Assembly: GCF_031312595.1 (NCBI RefSeq) | Contig: NZ_CP133592.1 | Span: 620,001-684,000 of the forward strand | Origin: Methanolobus sediminis | GTDB taxonomy: Archaea > Halobacteriota > Methanosarcinia > Methanosarcinales > Methanosarcinaceae | Direction: 5' to 3' | DNA: 64,000 bases | Shown: one piece after another, positions 36,344 to 44,755 of the stretch | How positions within the stretch are numbered: position 1 is the first letter of the stretch | Layout: every line of letters starts with the position of its first letter | The notes under the pieces: model-generated | The model's input: the letters and a program-made list of their open reading frames with translations, nothing else | What the model was told of the DNA's origin: nothing | Database searches by the model: none | Translations under genes and position numbers: made by a program

Positions 36344-36883
36344 TTAATAATTACTTGCTCTGAAGTCGGGATTCATCCACACCATGAGAATATCATCTTC
36401 AAAGCTACCATCATTTCTACGAACCTTTTTCTCCATCCTGCCTTCCTCCATAAAACCAAGAGATTTGTAAAGGCTTATGGCTGCGTGGTTGCTTTCCATT
36501 GTAATAAGTTCTACTCTCAGAACCTCAGGGTGTTCTGTTCTTACCTTTTCAAGCATTGTCGTGAAAAGCATCCTTCCGATTCCCTGTCTCTGGAAGGACG
36601 GATGGACGGCAATCGTCAGGTGCTCGAACACATGGGAGAACACACTAAGAGATGAGCGGTAGGTGTGCAGATCAGCGATTATGCGGTCGTTCTCAGTATC
36701 ATCAACCACAAGGATGATGCCATCTTTCAGGCTGTTGGTTAGGAATTTGTCTATGTACTCCTCTGTGACCTCAGGGGGTTCACGGATAATACCTCCGGGA
36801 ATTGTAGCTACCTCACGGTAAAGGGCTAATAGCTTGGATTTGTCTGCAGGAGTTGCAGGACGGGGTACGAATAGATGGGACAA
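36344..36883 (-). CDS. GNAT-family N-acetyltransferase
   Basis: 179 residues with the GNAT fold: 'FVPRPATPADKSKLLALYREV' at the N-terminus, 'HLTIAVHPSFQRQGIGRMLFTTML' with the acetyl-CoA-binding R/QxxGxG/A loop near 98-105, and 'NHAAISLYKSLGFMEEGRMEKKVRR' at the end. Acceptor substrate cannot be told from sequence; it may acetylate a small molecule or protein N-terminus. Monocistronic on the minus strand. Confidence 0.87.
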   Translation of the reverse strand: MSHLFVPRPATPADKSKLLALYREVATIPGGIIREPPEVTEEYIDKFLTNSLKDGIILVVDDTENDRIIADLHTYRSSLSVFSHVFEHLTIAVHPSFQRQGIGRMLFTTMLEKVRTEHPEVLRVELITMESNHAAISLYKSLGFMEEGRMEKKVRRNDGSFEDDILMVWMNPDFRASNY

Positions 36884-37010
36884 TTTCGGAACACCTGTTT
36901 GGAACTATCAACTACTATATTTCAAGCAGGGAACCTATTTTAAACTTATATTAAATGTATTTCATTGAAAGAAAACACATCAAAAAAGGACTATCAATCG
37001 TTCGGATTTA

Positions 37011-37045
37011 ATACAAAAAAAGACTATGAGGCCTCCTGACCTCAT
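37011..37045 (-). terminator. Terminator of the FtsX/ABC/DUF2318 operon
   Basis: ATGAGG-N8-CCTCAT (37026-37045) is followed on the minus strand by 'AGTCTTTTTTTG', a classical stem plus T-run. It lies 24 bases after the DUF2318 stop. Confidence 0.7.
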
Positions 37046-37068
37046 TAAAAATGATAATACTATTTTAC

Positions 37069-37563
37069 TCAGTAGGCTTCCACGGTTTTCTGGTGAGCAG
37101 TTACAACATCATCAAGATCCATGACAATATTATCTCCTGAGACCGTATATGATATGCTCTCCTTGGGATATGCAACACAGCCTCCCTGGATACCTGCGCC
37201 GGTAGCAGCATCAAAGACAGTGCCACATGAATCACATACCAGGACATCATCATTAAGGGTGAATCCTATGGACCTGCATGGAGGACATACGTTAGACCTG
37301 ACAAATATATCGCCACCGAGCTTGTAGGTCATGACCGCAACTTCGCCAATATCCGTATTCACTTTAAAATGAACATTAGTGTACTTATCTACAGAACTTA
37401 CAGGAATGGAGACAGTATCCCCGCTTATTTGGGATTCGATCCATGTTCCTTTCACAGGACCAGATGATCCAGATGATGCTGAATTACCATTACCTATGCA
37501 ACCCAATGCTGAAAGTGATACAAGCAACACTAACAAAAAAGTAAAAACCAATTTTCCATTCAT
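37069..37563 (-). CDS. DUF2318 lipoprotein (likely metal or redox binding)
   Basis: 164 residues. Lipoprotein signal ending in lipobox 'LSALGC' (Cys22). The mature part holds the DUF2318 pattern: 'IFVRSNVCPPCRSIGF', 'DVLVCDSCGTVFDAATG' and 'GGCVAYPKESISYTV', that is two CxxC pairs and an extra Cys, fit for a metal or Fe-S site or redox work on the outer face. DUF2318 is found with FtsX-type permeases and ABC ATPases in bacterial iron-acquisition loci such as the Campylobacter p19 locus. Here it is the third gene after an FtsX permease and an ABC ATPase, all on the minus strand. Confidence 0.82.
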   Translation of the reverse strand: MNGKLVFTFLLVLLVSLSALGCIGNGNSASSGSSGPVKGTWIESQISGDTVSIPVSSVDKYTNVHFKVNTDIGEVAVMTYKLGGDIFVRSNVCPPCRSIGFTLNDDVLVCDSCGTVFDAATGAGIQGGCVAYPKESISYTVSGDNIVMDLDDVVTAHQKTVEAY

Positions 37564-37615
37564 ACTCTTACTCCCGATATTATACCGACCTTATTCCTCA
37601 TCCATACTTACCAGC

Positions 37616-38284
37616 CTATTCCTTAATGCTGCCATCCTGCAACTCTATCACTCTGTCAGAATGTGCAGCAAGCTCACTGTTATGAGTTACCATGATAACT
37701 GTCATCTCATCTGAGAGCGACTTTAACAGAGATATTATCTTAGCACCTGTGATGGCATCCAGCGCACCGGTTGGCTCGTCCGCAAGCAATATCTTTGGAT
37801 TCATGACAACCGCCCTTGCGATGGCCACACGCTGCTGCTCACCACCACTCATTTCTGATGGCCTGTGATTGATCCTGTGGGACAAACCAACTCTCTCCAG
37901 TGCACTGATAACTGCACCGTTATCCTTCTCGCCTGCAAAGACCAGTGGAAGAGCTACATTCTCATAGGCTGTAAGGGAAGGGATGAGGTGGAACTGCTGG
38001 AAAATAAAGCCAACTGCATTGCGCCTTAGCTCAACAAGTTCTTTCTGGGACCTGCCTGTAATATTCTCGCCATTTATATGGATACTTCCGCTTGTTGGGT
38101 GGTCCAGCATACCTATAAGATTCATAAGTGTGGTTTTTCCTGAACCGGATTGTCCCATGATGGAAACGAATTCACCGTTTTTTATATTCAGGTCTATCCC
38201 ATGCAGAACTTCGACTTCAGTTGAACCTAAGTTGTAATTCTTTGTCACATCTGTGACCCTGACCACATCATGATTTTCAGACAC
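37616..38284 (-). CDS. MacB/LolD-type ABC transporter ATPase
   Basis: 222 residues from GTG 38284. A longer frame (to 38335) lies inside the permease gene; GTG 38284 is preferred because GGAGGTG lies 7-13 bases before it. Motifs: Walker A 'GQSGSGKTT', Q-loop '[12 protein letters not shown]', signature '[14 protein letters not shown]', Walker B 'ILLADEPTG', H-loop 'VMVTHN'-like 'MVTHNSEL'. Closest to the LolD/MacB group that works by mechanotransmission with FtsX-type permeases. It overlaps the permease stop by 8 bases. Confidence 0.92.
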   Translation of the reverse strand: MSENHDVVRVTDVTKNYNLGSTEVEVLHGIDLNIKNGEFVSIMGQSGSGKTTLMNLIGMLDHPTSGSIHINGENITGRSQKELVELRRNAVGFIFQQFHLIPSLTAYENVALPLVFAGEKDNGAVISALERVGLSHRINHRPSEMSGGEQQRVAIARAVVMNPKILLADEPTGALDAITGAKIISLLKSLSDEMTVIMVTHNSELAAHSDRVIELQDGSIKE

Positions 38285-39452
38285 TTCTAAGCACCTCCGC
38301 AGGATCGATTCCAAGAGCTCTCTTTGCAGGAACAAGCGAAGCTATCATTCCAGTAAACATACAGATAGCAACAACCGGCAGCAGAAGATCCCACATTGGA
38401 TCGGGTGCTACTGAGACCAGCATCGGAGCTGAAACGAATGAAGCCATGGTACCTATGAGGAAACCAATGCACCCTCCCACAATTCCAATGATCGCACCTT
38501 CCAGGAACAGCATGGAAACCACCTGGATATCGCTTGCACCTATAGCACGCATTATACCAATCTCCTTCATTTTTTCGTTAACAGAAGCAAGCATTGTGGA
38601 AGCAACGGTCAATGTGCTTACAAGCAGGGTAATAATGGAAACTGCCATGGCAGAGGATTTTGTATGATTGACAATTGCCATCTCATTTTGCACGATCTGG
38701 CTCATTGCACGTGCCTCCATCCCAGGTAGAACACCTTCTATCTGCTGGCTCATTTCTTCAACCGGACAGGCACTACACAACGCACGTACCTCCAGACTGC
38801 TGACTTTTCCTTCCATGGAAAGCAGATATTGGGAAGTCGCAAGCGGAAGTATGACGTAGCTGTCCTCGTTATCCCCGGTGCTCTCTATCACACCTGCAAC
38901 CTGGGCATCAATAGAAATATTATCATTAGAAAGTGTAATCATCGAACCTTCCTTAAGTCCCAGCGGAATGGCGATATCCGAACCCAGGAGTACTTCTGGT
39001 TGTTTAGTGTTCTCTGAAGACATCCAGTGACCCTGAATATTCCACCAGGGTTTGAGATTCATTTCCTGTTCCGGGTCAACGCCCATCACAACAACAGAAG
39101 AGCCCTGAAGTTCTGCAATGCCATAGAGTCTTGGCGCTACGACCGACAGACTTGCATTATCCTTGATCGTGTAGATCTTCGGAATATCTGATTCTTCGAT
39201 GTAGTTGTTTCCCGTGTAAAGTGAACCCATTGAAGTGTATCCGTCCACAAGAGGGATGGATTCTATCTCAGGCCGGACTATTATGTTTGCACCGAATTTG
39301 TTCGTTGCTTCATGAAAGCCTTCAGTTGCTGCTGAGAATGTAGTTACGACAGCTACTATTGCAGCAGCAGCGACGACCACACCGAGTACAGCCACCGCAA
39401 GTTTTGTTTTCCTGCGGAATACGTCCTTCAATACGAAAGAGTGTAAATGCAT
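38277..39452 (-). CDS. FtsX/MacB-like ABC permease
   Basis: 391 residues with the MacB layout: one N-terminal transmembrane helix (about 17-42, 'LAVAVLGVVVAAAAIVAVVT'), a large outer domain (about 45-265) and three C-terminal helices (about 275-300, 325-350, 355-375). The ending '[15 protein letters not shown]' is the usual FtsX-family tail. The outer domain carries a CxxC pair ('ALCSACPVEEM'), which is unusual for MacB but would suit a redox or metal role matching the DUF2318 partner. First gene of the operon; its promoter is embedded in BlaI-type operators. Confidence 0.9.
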   Translation of the reverse strand: MHLHSFVLKDVFRRKTKLAVAVLGVVVAAAAIVAVVTTFSAATEGFHEATNKFGANIIVRPEIESIPLVDGYTSMGSLYTGNNYIEESDIPKIYTIKDNASLSVVAPRLYGIAELQGSSVVVMGVDPEQEMNLKPWWNIQGHWMSSENTKQPEVLLGSDIAIPLGLKEGSMITLSNDNISIDAQVAGVIESTGDNEDSYVILPLATSQYLLSMEGKVSSLEVRALCSACPVEEMSQQIEGVLPGMEARAMSQIVQNEMAIVNHTKSSAMAVSIITLLVSTLTVASTMLASVNEKMKEIGIMRAIGASDIQVVSMLFLEGAIIGIVGGCIGFLIGTMASFVSAPMLVSVAPDPMWDLLLPVVAICMFTGMIASLVPAKRALGIDPAEVLRSV

Positions 39453-39489
39453 TCTCTTCTCCTCAATTTTGAGTTATTATCTGACAGGT

Positions 39490-39506
39490 TATACATTAAG
39501 TGTAAA
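39490..39506. promoter_or_regulatory. BlaI-type operator O1
   Basis: TACA-TTAAG-TGTAAA: half-sites of the TTTACA-N5-TGTAAA dyad with the left arm degenerate. It overlaps a TATA-like element (TGTATAAC on the minus strand, 39488-39495) of the permease operon promoter. Confidence 0.6.
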
Positions 39507-39514
39507 GTTAGTAC

Positions 39515-39531
39515 TTTACAATAAGTGTAAA
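39515..39531. promoter_or_regulatory. BlaI-type operator O2
   Basis: TTTACA-ATAAG-TGTAAA, a perfect 6+6 dyad with 5-base spacer, the TACA/TGTA core expected for BlaI/MecI/CopY-family repressors. Centre is 25 bases from O1. Confidence 0.75.
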
Positions 39532-39542
39532 CGCAGATTAAC

Positions 39543-39559
39543 TTTACGATAGATGTAAA
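39543..39559. promoter_or_regulatory. BlaI-type operator O3
   Basis: TTTACG-ATAGA-TGTAAA, one mismatch from the perfect dyad of O2 and O4. Centre is 28 bases from O2. Confidence 0.65.
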
Positions 39560-39581
39560 GTAACAAAAAAGAGAAACTCAT

Positions 39582-39592
39582 AAGATATATAT
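39582..39592 (+). promoter_or_regulatory. TATA box of the BlaI-like repressor gene
   Basis: 'aagatatatat' lies about 25-34 bases before ATG 39616, so transcription would begin almost at the start codon, giving a leaderless or nearly leaderless mRNA. Operator O4 covers that start point. Confidence 0.5.
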
Positions 39593-39595
39593 GGT

Positions 39596-39612
39596 TTTAC
39601 AGCAGTTGTAAA
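39596..39612. promoter_or_regulatory. BlaI-type operator O4
   Basis: TTTACA-GCAGT-TGTAAA, a perfect dyad ending 3 bases before the ATG of the BlaI-like gene. Placement over the expected transcription start suits autorepression. Its centre is 53 bases from O3. Confidence 0.75.
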
Positions 39613-39615
39613 GAC

Positions 39616-39975
39616 ATGGTAAAATTGGACAGAATAAACCTCTCCAATGAAGGGTTGACCAAATTCTTCAGCCCCATTGAATCACAAATAATGCAGGTCC
39701 TATGGGAAAATGAAGAACTGACAACCCCCGAGATTACTGAAAAGACCGATATCCCCTTATCCAGCGTAGCCGGCACTCTGGACAGGCTCGTAAAAGCAGG
39801 TTTTGCAACACGTAAACTGGACAAAGGTGAAGCAAAGGTAAGGTATCTCTACTCTGCCGCAGATTCCATGGACAATACTGCAAACACCATTACAAAAAAG
39901 GTGCTTGATAGTCTTGTGGATACCTTTGGTAAAGTGGCAATAGAGAATTTTCACGCATATAATAACAAGAAGTGA
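39616..39975 (+). CDS. BlaI/MecI/CopY-family transcriptional repressor
   Basis: 119 residues. The winged-helix DNA-binding domain covers 'SPIESQIMQVLWENEELTTPEITEKTDIPLSSVAGTLDRLVKAGFATRKLDKGEAKVRYLYSA' in overlapping segments: the family hallmark W-x-x-x-x-L-T-T and recognition helix 'SSVAGTLDRLVKAGF' are clear. A short helical dimerisation tail follows. It lies divergent to the FtsX/ABC/DUF2318 operon with four matching dyads between, and 18 bases before a membrane metalloprotease gene, the arrangement of BlaI-BlaR1 sensing pairs. Confidence 0.9.
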   Translation: MVKLDRINLSNEGLTKFFSPIESQIMQVLWENEELTTPEITEKTDIPLSSVAGTLDRLVKAGFATRKLDKGEAKVRYLYSAADSMDNTANTITKKVLDSLVDTFGKVAIENFHAYNNKK

Positions 39976-39993
39976 TTTTTCAGGACACGGAAC

Positions 39994-40671
39994 ATGTTCT
40001 CCATACAGGATGAAGTGGAATGCTATATCGCCTGCATTAATGAAGGAAATCTCCTGCCGTTGATAGGCACCTCCATGATCCTGGCCCTGCTGATGTTCAG
40101 TATATACTTCAGGACAAGCAGACCAGTAACACGACTCTCAGCGTTTGTTGCTGGCCAGTTATTCATCATTTCTGCCATCGCAGCAGTTGTCTATGCAATG
40201 AAGTGCAGTCAGATGTTAAGCATCGAAATATATCTGGGTTATGTGACACTATCAACAGCTATTATCCTGCTCCTGCCTAGAGTGTATTATAAGATACTTA
40301 TCAAAAGATACGATGCCAGACCAATAACAGAGGTTATGGACTGGCCTCAGGAATTTGTAAAAAACCTTGACACGAAATCCAGCGTGTATTATTATGATTC
40401 CGCAGTACCCCGAGCATTCGCTTCCGGAAAGGCTATTTTCCTGTCACTTGGAATGCTGGAACTGGTTGATGAAACTGAACTGAAAGCCGTCCTTGCGCAT
40501 GAAGTATGGCATCTTCGCCATAACAGCAGGACTCCCATACTAAGGCAACTGTCACTGATGAGCTTTACAAAGAACCGTTCTGAAGACGAACTGGAGACTC
40601 TTGCAGACATGTTTGCAGAAAAGGTTGTCAGCAAGAGTGCACTTGAATCTGCAAGAGCAAAGATCAGCTGA
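39994..40671 (+). CDS. Membrane M48/M56-like metalloprotease (BlaR1-type sensor candidate)
   Basis: 225 residues. Three hydrophobic segments (about 22-39, 50-68, 80-98) precede a cytosolic zinc-protease domain: 'AVLAHEVWHLRHNSR' gives HExxH (His169, Glu170, His173), and 'DELETLADMFAEKV' supplies the downstream glutamate ligand. 'FASGKAIFLSLGMLELVDETEL' is the usual lead-in. There is no outer penicillin-binding domain, so the signal is not a beta-lactam. Likely job: on sensing an envelope or metal signal, cleave the BlaI-like repressor encoded just upstream. Inferred from gene order. Confidence 0.8.
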   Translation: MFSIQDEVECYIACINEGNLLPLIGTSMILALLMFSIYFRTSRPVTRLSAFVAGQLFIISAIAAVVYAMKCSQMLSIEIYLGYVTLSTAIILLLPRVYYKILIKRYDARPITEVMDWPQEFVKNLDTKSSVYYYDSAVPRAFASGKAIFLSLGMLELVDETELKAVLAHEVWHLRHNSRTPILRQLSLMSFTKNRSEDELETLADMFAEKVVSKSALESARAKIS

Positions 40672-40752
40672 GATTGATAACAAACAGTGTGAATGATATC
40701 TATTTGAATAGAGTGATCGGGAAATTGAAAGATTCAAATTGTTTTTGTCCAA

Positions 40753-40766
40753 CTTTATTAAATACT
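40753..40766 (+). promoter_or_regulatory. Probable TATA box of the coaBC operon
   Basis: 'ctttattaaatact' lies 35-48 bases before ATG 40801, suitable for an archaeal promoter with a short leader. Confidence 0.45.
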
Positions 40767-40800
40767 AAAAATTCACTTATTCATCAAATAAGGATAGAAT

Positions 40801-42048
40801 ATGCCTCAGATTCCAAATGACCACCCGACACTCTGGATAAAATCCACAAAATCAGAATCGCTGAAAGGCAAGACCATCGTGCTTGCAGTCACAGGCAGCA
40901 TTGCTGCTGTAAGGACAGTGGAACTTGCACGGGATTTTATACGAAGAGGCGCAGACGTTTATGCAGTTATCAGCGAGGCTGCCGGATGGATAATCAACCC
41001 AATGGCCATGCATTATGCTACAGGAAACGAAGTCATCACTGGCATAACCGGGAAGGTCGAGCATGTGGAGTTCTTTGGAAATCTTGGCAGGGCAGACCTT
41101 TTGCTCGTGGCTCCTGCAACCGCCAACACCATCGGAAAGATTGCAGCAGGGATAGATGATACACCTGTAACGACCTTTGCGACCACAGCAATCGGCGCAG
41201 GTAAACCTGTAATGATAGTACCTGCAATGCACGAGGATATGTACAATCATCCGGCGGTCATGGAAAACATTGAAAAGATGAAAGACTGGGGAATCAGCTT
41301 CATCGGGCCCAGGATAGAGGAAGGCATAGCAAAGATAGCCGGAAATGACGAGATCGTGCTTGATGTTGAGAGGGCTATCGGGAAAAGGACACTCTGTGGA
41401 AAGAAGATACTGATAACAAGCGGATCAACAGCAGAGCCTATAGATCCTATACGAATTCTTACTAACAGAGCTTCCGGGAAGACCGGGAATGAACTTGCAC
41501 TTGAAGCTTATCGCAGAGGAGCTGAAGTAACTATAGTTCACAGAAATAGGCTTGGAGTTTCCGGCGTCAATGAGATCTACGCTGAAACTGCTGATCAGAT
41601 GACTGATGCAGTGCTTGATGAACTTGCAAAAGGTTATGATATACTCATAAGTTCTGCTGCAATTGCAGATTATACGATTGATGCAAGCGAGCAGAAAATA
41701 AAATCCGGAGAAGAAGGACTTGAGCTTTCTTTCAGGAATACGCGTAAGCTTATCAAAGAAGCAAAGCAGGCATTTCCACTGGTGAAGATTGTCGGGTTCA
41801 AAGCTGAAGCCGGAATCGGTGCGGATGAACTTATCAGAAGGGCAAGGCAGACACTTTTGGATTCGGAACTTGACATGATAGTTGCTAACGAGGTCAGTAA
41901 AGGCGGTATTGGAACAGAGAACAATAATGTAACTATATTATACTCTGCTATCAAAGAAAATCGTAATATTAAAGGCTCTAAAAGCCTTATTGCAACTGCC
42001 CTTATGGATGAAATTACAGAACTGCTGACATCAAAAGGCGAAATATAA
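40801..42048 (+). CDS. coaBC: CoaBC: phosphopantothenoylcysteine decarboxylase/phosphopantothenate-cysteine ligase
   Basis: 415 residues, bifunctional CoA-synthesis enzyme. The N-terminal flavoprotein CoaC half: 'GKTIVLAVTGSIAAVRTVELAR', 'EFFGNLGRADLLLVAPATANTIGKIA', 'IVPAMHEDMYNHP' (the PXMNxxMW-like region). The C-terminal CoaB half starts about residue 198: 'GKKILITSGSTAEPIDPIRILTNRASGKTG' and 'DILISSAAIADYTI' and 'VGFKAEAG'. The next gene, pantoate kinase, begins directly after its stop codon, confirming a CoA operon. Confidence 0.95.
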   Translation: MPQIPNDHPTLWIKSTKSESLKGKTIVLAVTGSIAAVRTVELARDFIRRGADVYAVISEAAGWIINPMAMHYATGNEVITGITGKVEHVEFFGNLGRADLLLVAPATANTIGKIAAGIDDTPVTTFATTAIGAGKPVMIVPAMHEDMYNHPAVMENIEKMKDWGISFIGPRIEEGIAKIAGNDEIVLDVERAIGKRTLCGKKILITSGSTAEPIDPIRILTNRASGKTGNELALEAYRRGAEVTIVHRNRLGVSGVNEIYAETADQMTDAVLDELAKGYDILISSAAIADYTIDASEQKIKSGEEGLELSFRNTRKLIKEAKQAFPLVKIVGFKAEAGIGADELIRRARQTLLDSELDMIVANEVSKGGIGTENNNVTILYSAIKENRNIKGSKSLIATALMDEITELLTSKGEI

Positions 42049-42942
42049 ATGCAACCTGAACCTGTAAATGATACTCTGACAGCCAGAGCTTTCGCACCTG
42101 CACATATAACTGGTTTTTTTAAGATACATGACCATGAAGATCCCATGAAAAAAGGGTCTACTGGTTGTGGAGTAGTACTTGATGGCGGAGTTTATACCAC
42201 CGTTACAACAGGAAAGGATATTGATAAGACAGAGATATTCCTCAATGGCGAAATCGTTGCAGGAAACACCAGCAGAACAGTTATTGAGTCCATGACAGAT
42301 CTTCCTGTAAAGGTGGAAAGTATTTCGGACATACCAATAGGATGTGGATTTGGAGCATCTGGAGCAGGAGCGCTTGGAACAGCATATGCGCTGAACCATG
42401 CTCTCTCGCTGGAATATACATCCATTAGACTCAATGATATCGCACACATTGCAGAAGTCAAAAATGGAAGTGGGCTGGGAGATGTCGTTGGGCAGGCACA
42501 TGGGGGGATACCAATTAGAAAAACACCGGGTTCACCTTCAATAGCTCGTATCGATCACGTGCCAACAGCGGAAAAAGAGGTATTCTGTGTAGTTCTTGGA
42601 GAACTATCCACCAGCTCAGTGCTTGGAAATCCGGAAATGGTTAAAAATATCAACATAGCAGGCGAAGAAGCCATGAAAAAGCTCATTGAAAAGCCTACTG
42701 TGGATAATTTCATGCATTGCTCCAGGGAATTTGCCATTAATTGCGGACTTGCCAGAGGAAAGGTAAGAGAGGCTATAGAAGCCGCTGATAAAGCAGGAGT
42801 TGTAGCTTCACAGGCAATGCTTGGCAATGCAGTATTCTCAATACCTTCTGTGACCTGTGTAAAGGAACTTATAGATGTATTTTCTGATTTTGGTGAAGTT
42901 CTCAGGTTTAAGATACGAACTGGAAGTATCAAAATTGTCTGA
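42049..42942 (+). CDS. Pantoate kinase (archaeal CoA pathway)
   Basis: 297 residues of the GHMP-kinase-like pantoate kinase family, which phosphorylates pantoate to 4-phosphopantoate in archaea instead of using PanC/PanK. 'TARAFAPAHITGFFKIHDHEDP', 'KGSTGCGVVLDGGVYTTV' and the ATP loop 'PIGCGFGASGAGALGTAYALN' (GxGxxASGAG) are visible. The start codon follows the coaBC stop without a gap. With the ligase at 43985 and coaBC, three of the pathway steps are clustered here. Confidence 0.93.
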   Translation: MQPEPVNDTLTARAFAPAHITGFFKIHDHEDPMKKGSTGCGVVLDGGVYTTVTTGKDIDKTEIFLNGEIVAGNTSRTVIESMTDLPVKVESISDIPIGCGFGASGAGALGTAYALNHALSLEYTSIRLNDIAHIAEVKNGSGLGDVVGQAHGGIPIRKTPGSPSIARIDHVPTAEKEVFCVVLGELSTSSVLGNPEMVKNINIAGEEAMKKLIEKPTVDNFMHCSREFAINCGLARGKVREAIEAADKAGVVASQAMLGNAVFSIPSVTCVKELIDVFSDFGEVLRFKIRTGSIKIV

Positions 42943-43007
42943 GCGAAAATATATTATCAATTCCACCTGATATTATACGCTTGGAATTATTTATTGGAGA
43001 GATTTCT

Positions 43008-43952
43008 ATGGTTGTTGAAGGTGAATGGGAACCAGAACCACCTAAAAAGGTTCCGGAGATCCCAATAAAAGATATTGCACCTATAATAGGGAAGATGGGT
43101 CGTGGTATTGCAGTTGTTTTTGTATTATTGATCGTATTTTCAATTTTATTCGGCTCTATTTTTGTGTCGGTTGGGGCCGGAGAAGTTGGAGTGAAGTTCA
43201 ACCAGTTTGGTGGTGTGGAAGACGACGAACTTGGTGAAGGCCTGCACATCGTTCCACCATGGGTATCTGTGACAAAGTACTCTGTCAGAAGTGAAACATA
43301 TACCATGAGCGGTGTGGAAGATGAAGGACAGGTCGTTGGTGATGACCAGATCAAGGCGCTTACGGCTGAAGGTCTTACACTGGGACTGGATATCACTGTA
43401 AGGTACAGACTTGTGCCTGATGAGGTTAGTGATGTTCACCAGAAGCTCGGAACAAACTACGCTGAAAAGATCATAAGACCTACAATAAGGTCATCGATAC
43501 GTGAAGTTGTTTCCAGTAAGACAGCCTTGCAGGTCTATGGTGAAGAAAGAGAACTTGTAGCCGGAGAGATGCTCACAAATATTGCAGATGCCCTTGATAA
43601 CGATGGGATCATTGTGGAAGAAGTACTCGTAAGGAACGTAGTGCTCCCGACAAGGGTTGCTGAAGCCATTGAAGCAAAACTCCAGGCAGACCAGGATGCC
43701 CAGAGAATGATATTTGTAAAGCAGAAGGAACAACTGGAAGCTGAAAGAAAGATCATTGAGGCGAATGGTATTGCTAATGCAACTATAGCCCAGGCCTATG
43801 GTGAAGCTGAAGCGCTTAGGGTCATTAACGAGCAACTGGCAAAGAACCCTGACCTCATCAACTATAAGTACATACAGATGTTGCAGGGACAGGAAATACA
43901 AACAATGATCGTGCCAACAGACCAGGGAATAATATTGGATACGAGCAAATAA
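43008..43952 (+). CDS. SPFH/prohibitin-family membrane protein (HflC/stomatin-like)
   Basis: 314 residues from ATG 43008 (GGAGAG at 42996-43001; an upstream TTG at 42981 is rejected). One N-terminal membrane helix near 30-52 ('GRGIAVVFVLLIVFSILFGS') is followed by the band-7 domain: 'AGEVGVKFNQFGGVEDDELGEGLHIVPPW', 'TYTMSG', 'LTLGLDITVRYRLVPDEV', 'RSSIREVVSSKTALQVYG' and a coiled coil 'EAKLQADQDAQRMIFVKQK'. Such proteins form membrane-associated ring scaffolds, often holding proteases. It sits between two CoA-synthesis genes, with no obvious functional link. Confidence 0.9.
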   Translation: MVVEGEWEPEPPKKVPEIPIKDIAPIIGKMGRGIAVVFVLLIVFSILFGSIFVSVGAGEVGVKFNQFGGVEDDELGEGLHIVPPWVSVTKYSVRSETYTMSGVEDEGQVVGDDQIKALTAEGLTLGLDITVRYRLVPDEVSDVHQKLGTNYAEKIIRPTIRSSIREVVSSKTALQVYGEERELVAGEMLTNIADALDNDGIIVEEVLVRNVVLPTRVAEAIEAKLQADQDAQRMIFVKQKEQLEAERKIIEANGIANATIAQAYGEAEALRVINEQLAKNPDLINYKYIQMLQGQEIQTMIVPTDQGIILDTSK

Positions 43953-43984
43953 AATAATAGAATAATAAGGAGAAAACGGACTGA

Positions 43985-44755
43985 ATGACAGACATCCCTA
44001 AAGATCATCCCAGGTATGAATCTCTCATCACCAGGGAAAGAATAGTTGAAGGCGTAAACATCGGAATCACAAGCAAACAAGGACTTGTGGCGCAGGGACG
44101 TGGGGAAGCTTTTGACTACATGATAGGGGAGAAAACCACTAAATCAGCAGCCATTGCAGAAAGGGCAGCGGTTGCTAATATTCTCCTTGCAGAGAATGCC
44201 ATAATATCTGTGAACGGCAACACTGCTGCGCTTGTACCTGACCTTATGGCAGCTCTTGCAGATGTCACCGGGGCAAGACTTGAAGTGAACCTATTCCACA
44301 GAAGTGATGCCAGAGTGCATAAGATAATCGACCACCTGAAAGCACATGGAGCAGGTGTTGTCCTCGGTGGAAAAGGAGATAAGAGACTTGACCTTTCCCA
44401 TGACAGGGCTATTGTTGATGAGGAAGGTATATTCAGTGCGGATGTTGTACTGGTTCCTCTTGAAGATGGTGACAGGTGCCAGAAACTCGTGGAAATGGGC
44501 AAAACTGTAATTACCATAGACCTGAACCCTCTTTCAAGAACAGCACTGACAGCTAACATCACCATCGTGGATAATGTCACAAGGGCACTCAATAACATGA
44601 TCCAGTTCACAAAGGACATGAAAACTCACAGCAAGGATGCTCTTCAGGAAGTTGTTGATTCGTTCAACAATGATGTTACCATTTCAGATGCCCTTTACAC
44701 CATGCAGGAAAACCTGAAGAACAAGGCAGAGGAGAAAGGTCTTACATGCGTCTGA
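43985..44755 (+). CDS. 4-phosphopantoate-beta-alanine ligase (phosphopantothenate synthetase)
   Basis: 256 residues of the DUF137/COG1701 family, the archaeal enzyme joining 4-phosphopantoate and beta-alanine with ATP. Signatures: 'DIPKDHPRYESLITRERIVEG', 'GLVAQGRGEAFDYMIGE', 'VNGNTAALVPDLMAALADVTGA', 'NLFHRSDARVHKI' and 'TIDLNPLSRTALTANITIVDN'. It completes the archaeal pantoate-to-phosphopantothenate route with the kinase at 42049. It overlaps the following HD gene by 10 bases. Confidence 0.94.
   Translation: MTDIPKDHPRYESLITRERIVEGVNIGITSKQGLVAQGRGEAFDYMIGEKTTKSAAIAERAAVANILLAENAIISVNGNTAALVPDLMAALADVTGARLEVNLFHRSDARVHKIIDHLKAHGAGVVLGGKGDKRLDLSHDRAIVDEEGIFSADVVLVPLEDGDRCQKLVEMGKTVITIDLNPLSRTALTANITIVDNVTRALNNMIQFTKDMKTHSKDALQEVVDSFNNDVTISDALYTMQENLKNKAEEKGLTCV

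Noticed and set aside
39994-40671. True BlaR1 beta-lactam sensor
   Set aside because: There is no penicillin-binding sensor domain, only three membrane segments and the zinc-protease domain, and archaea have no peptidoglycan.
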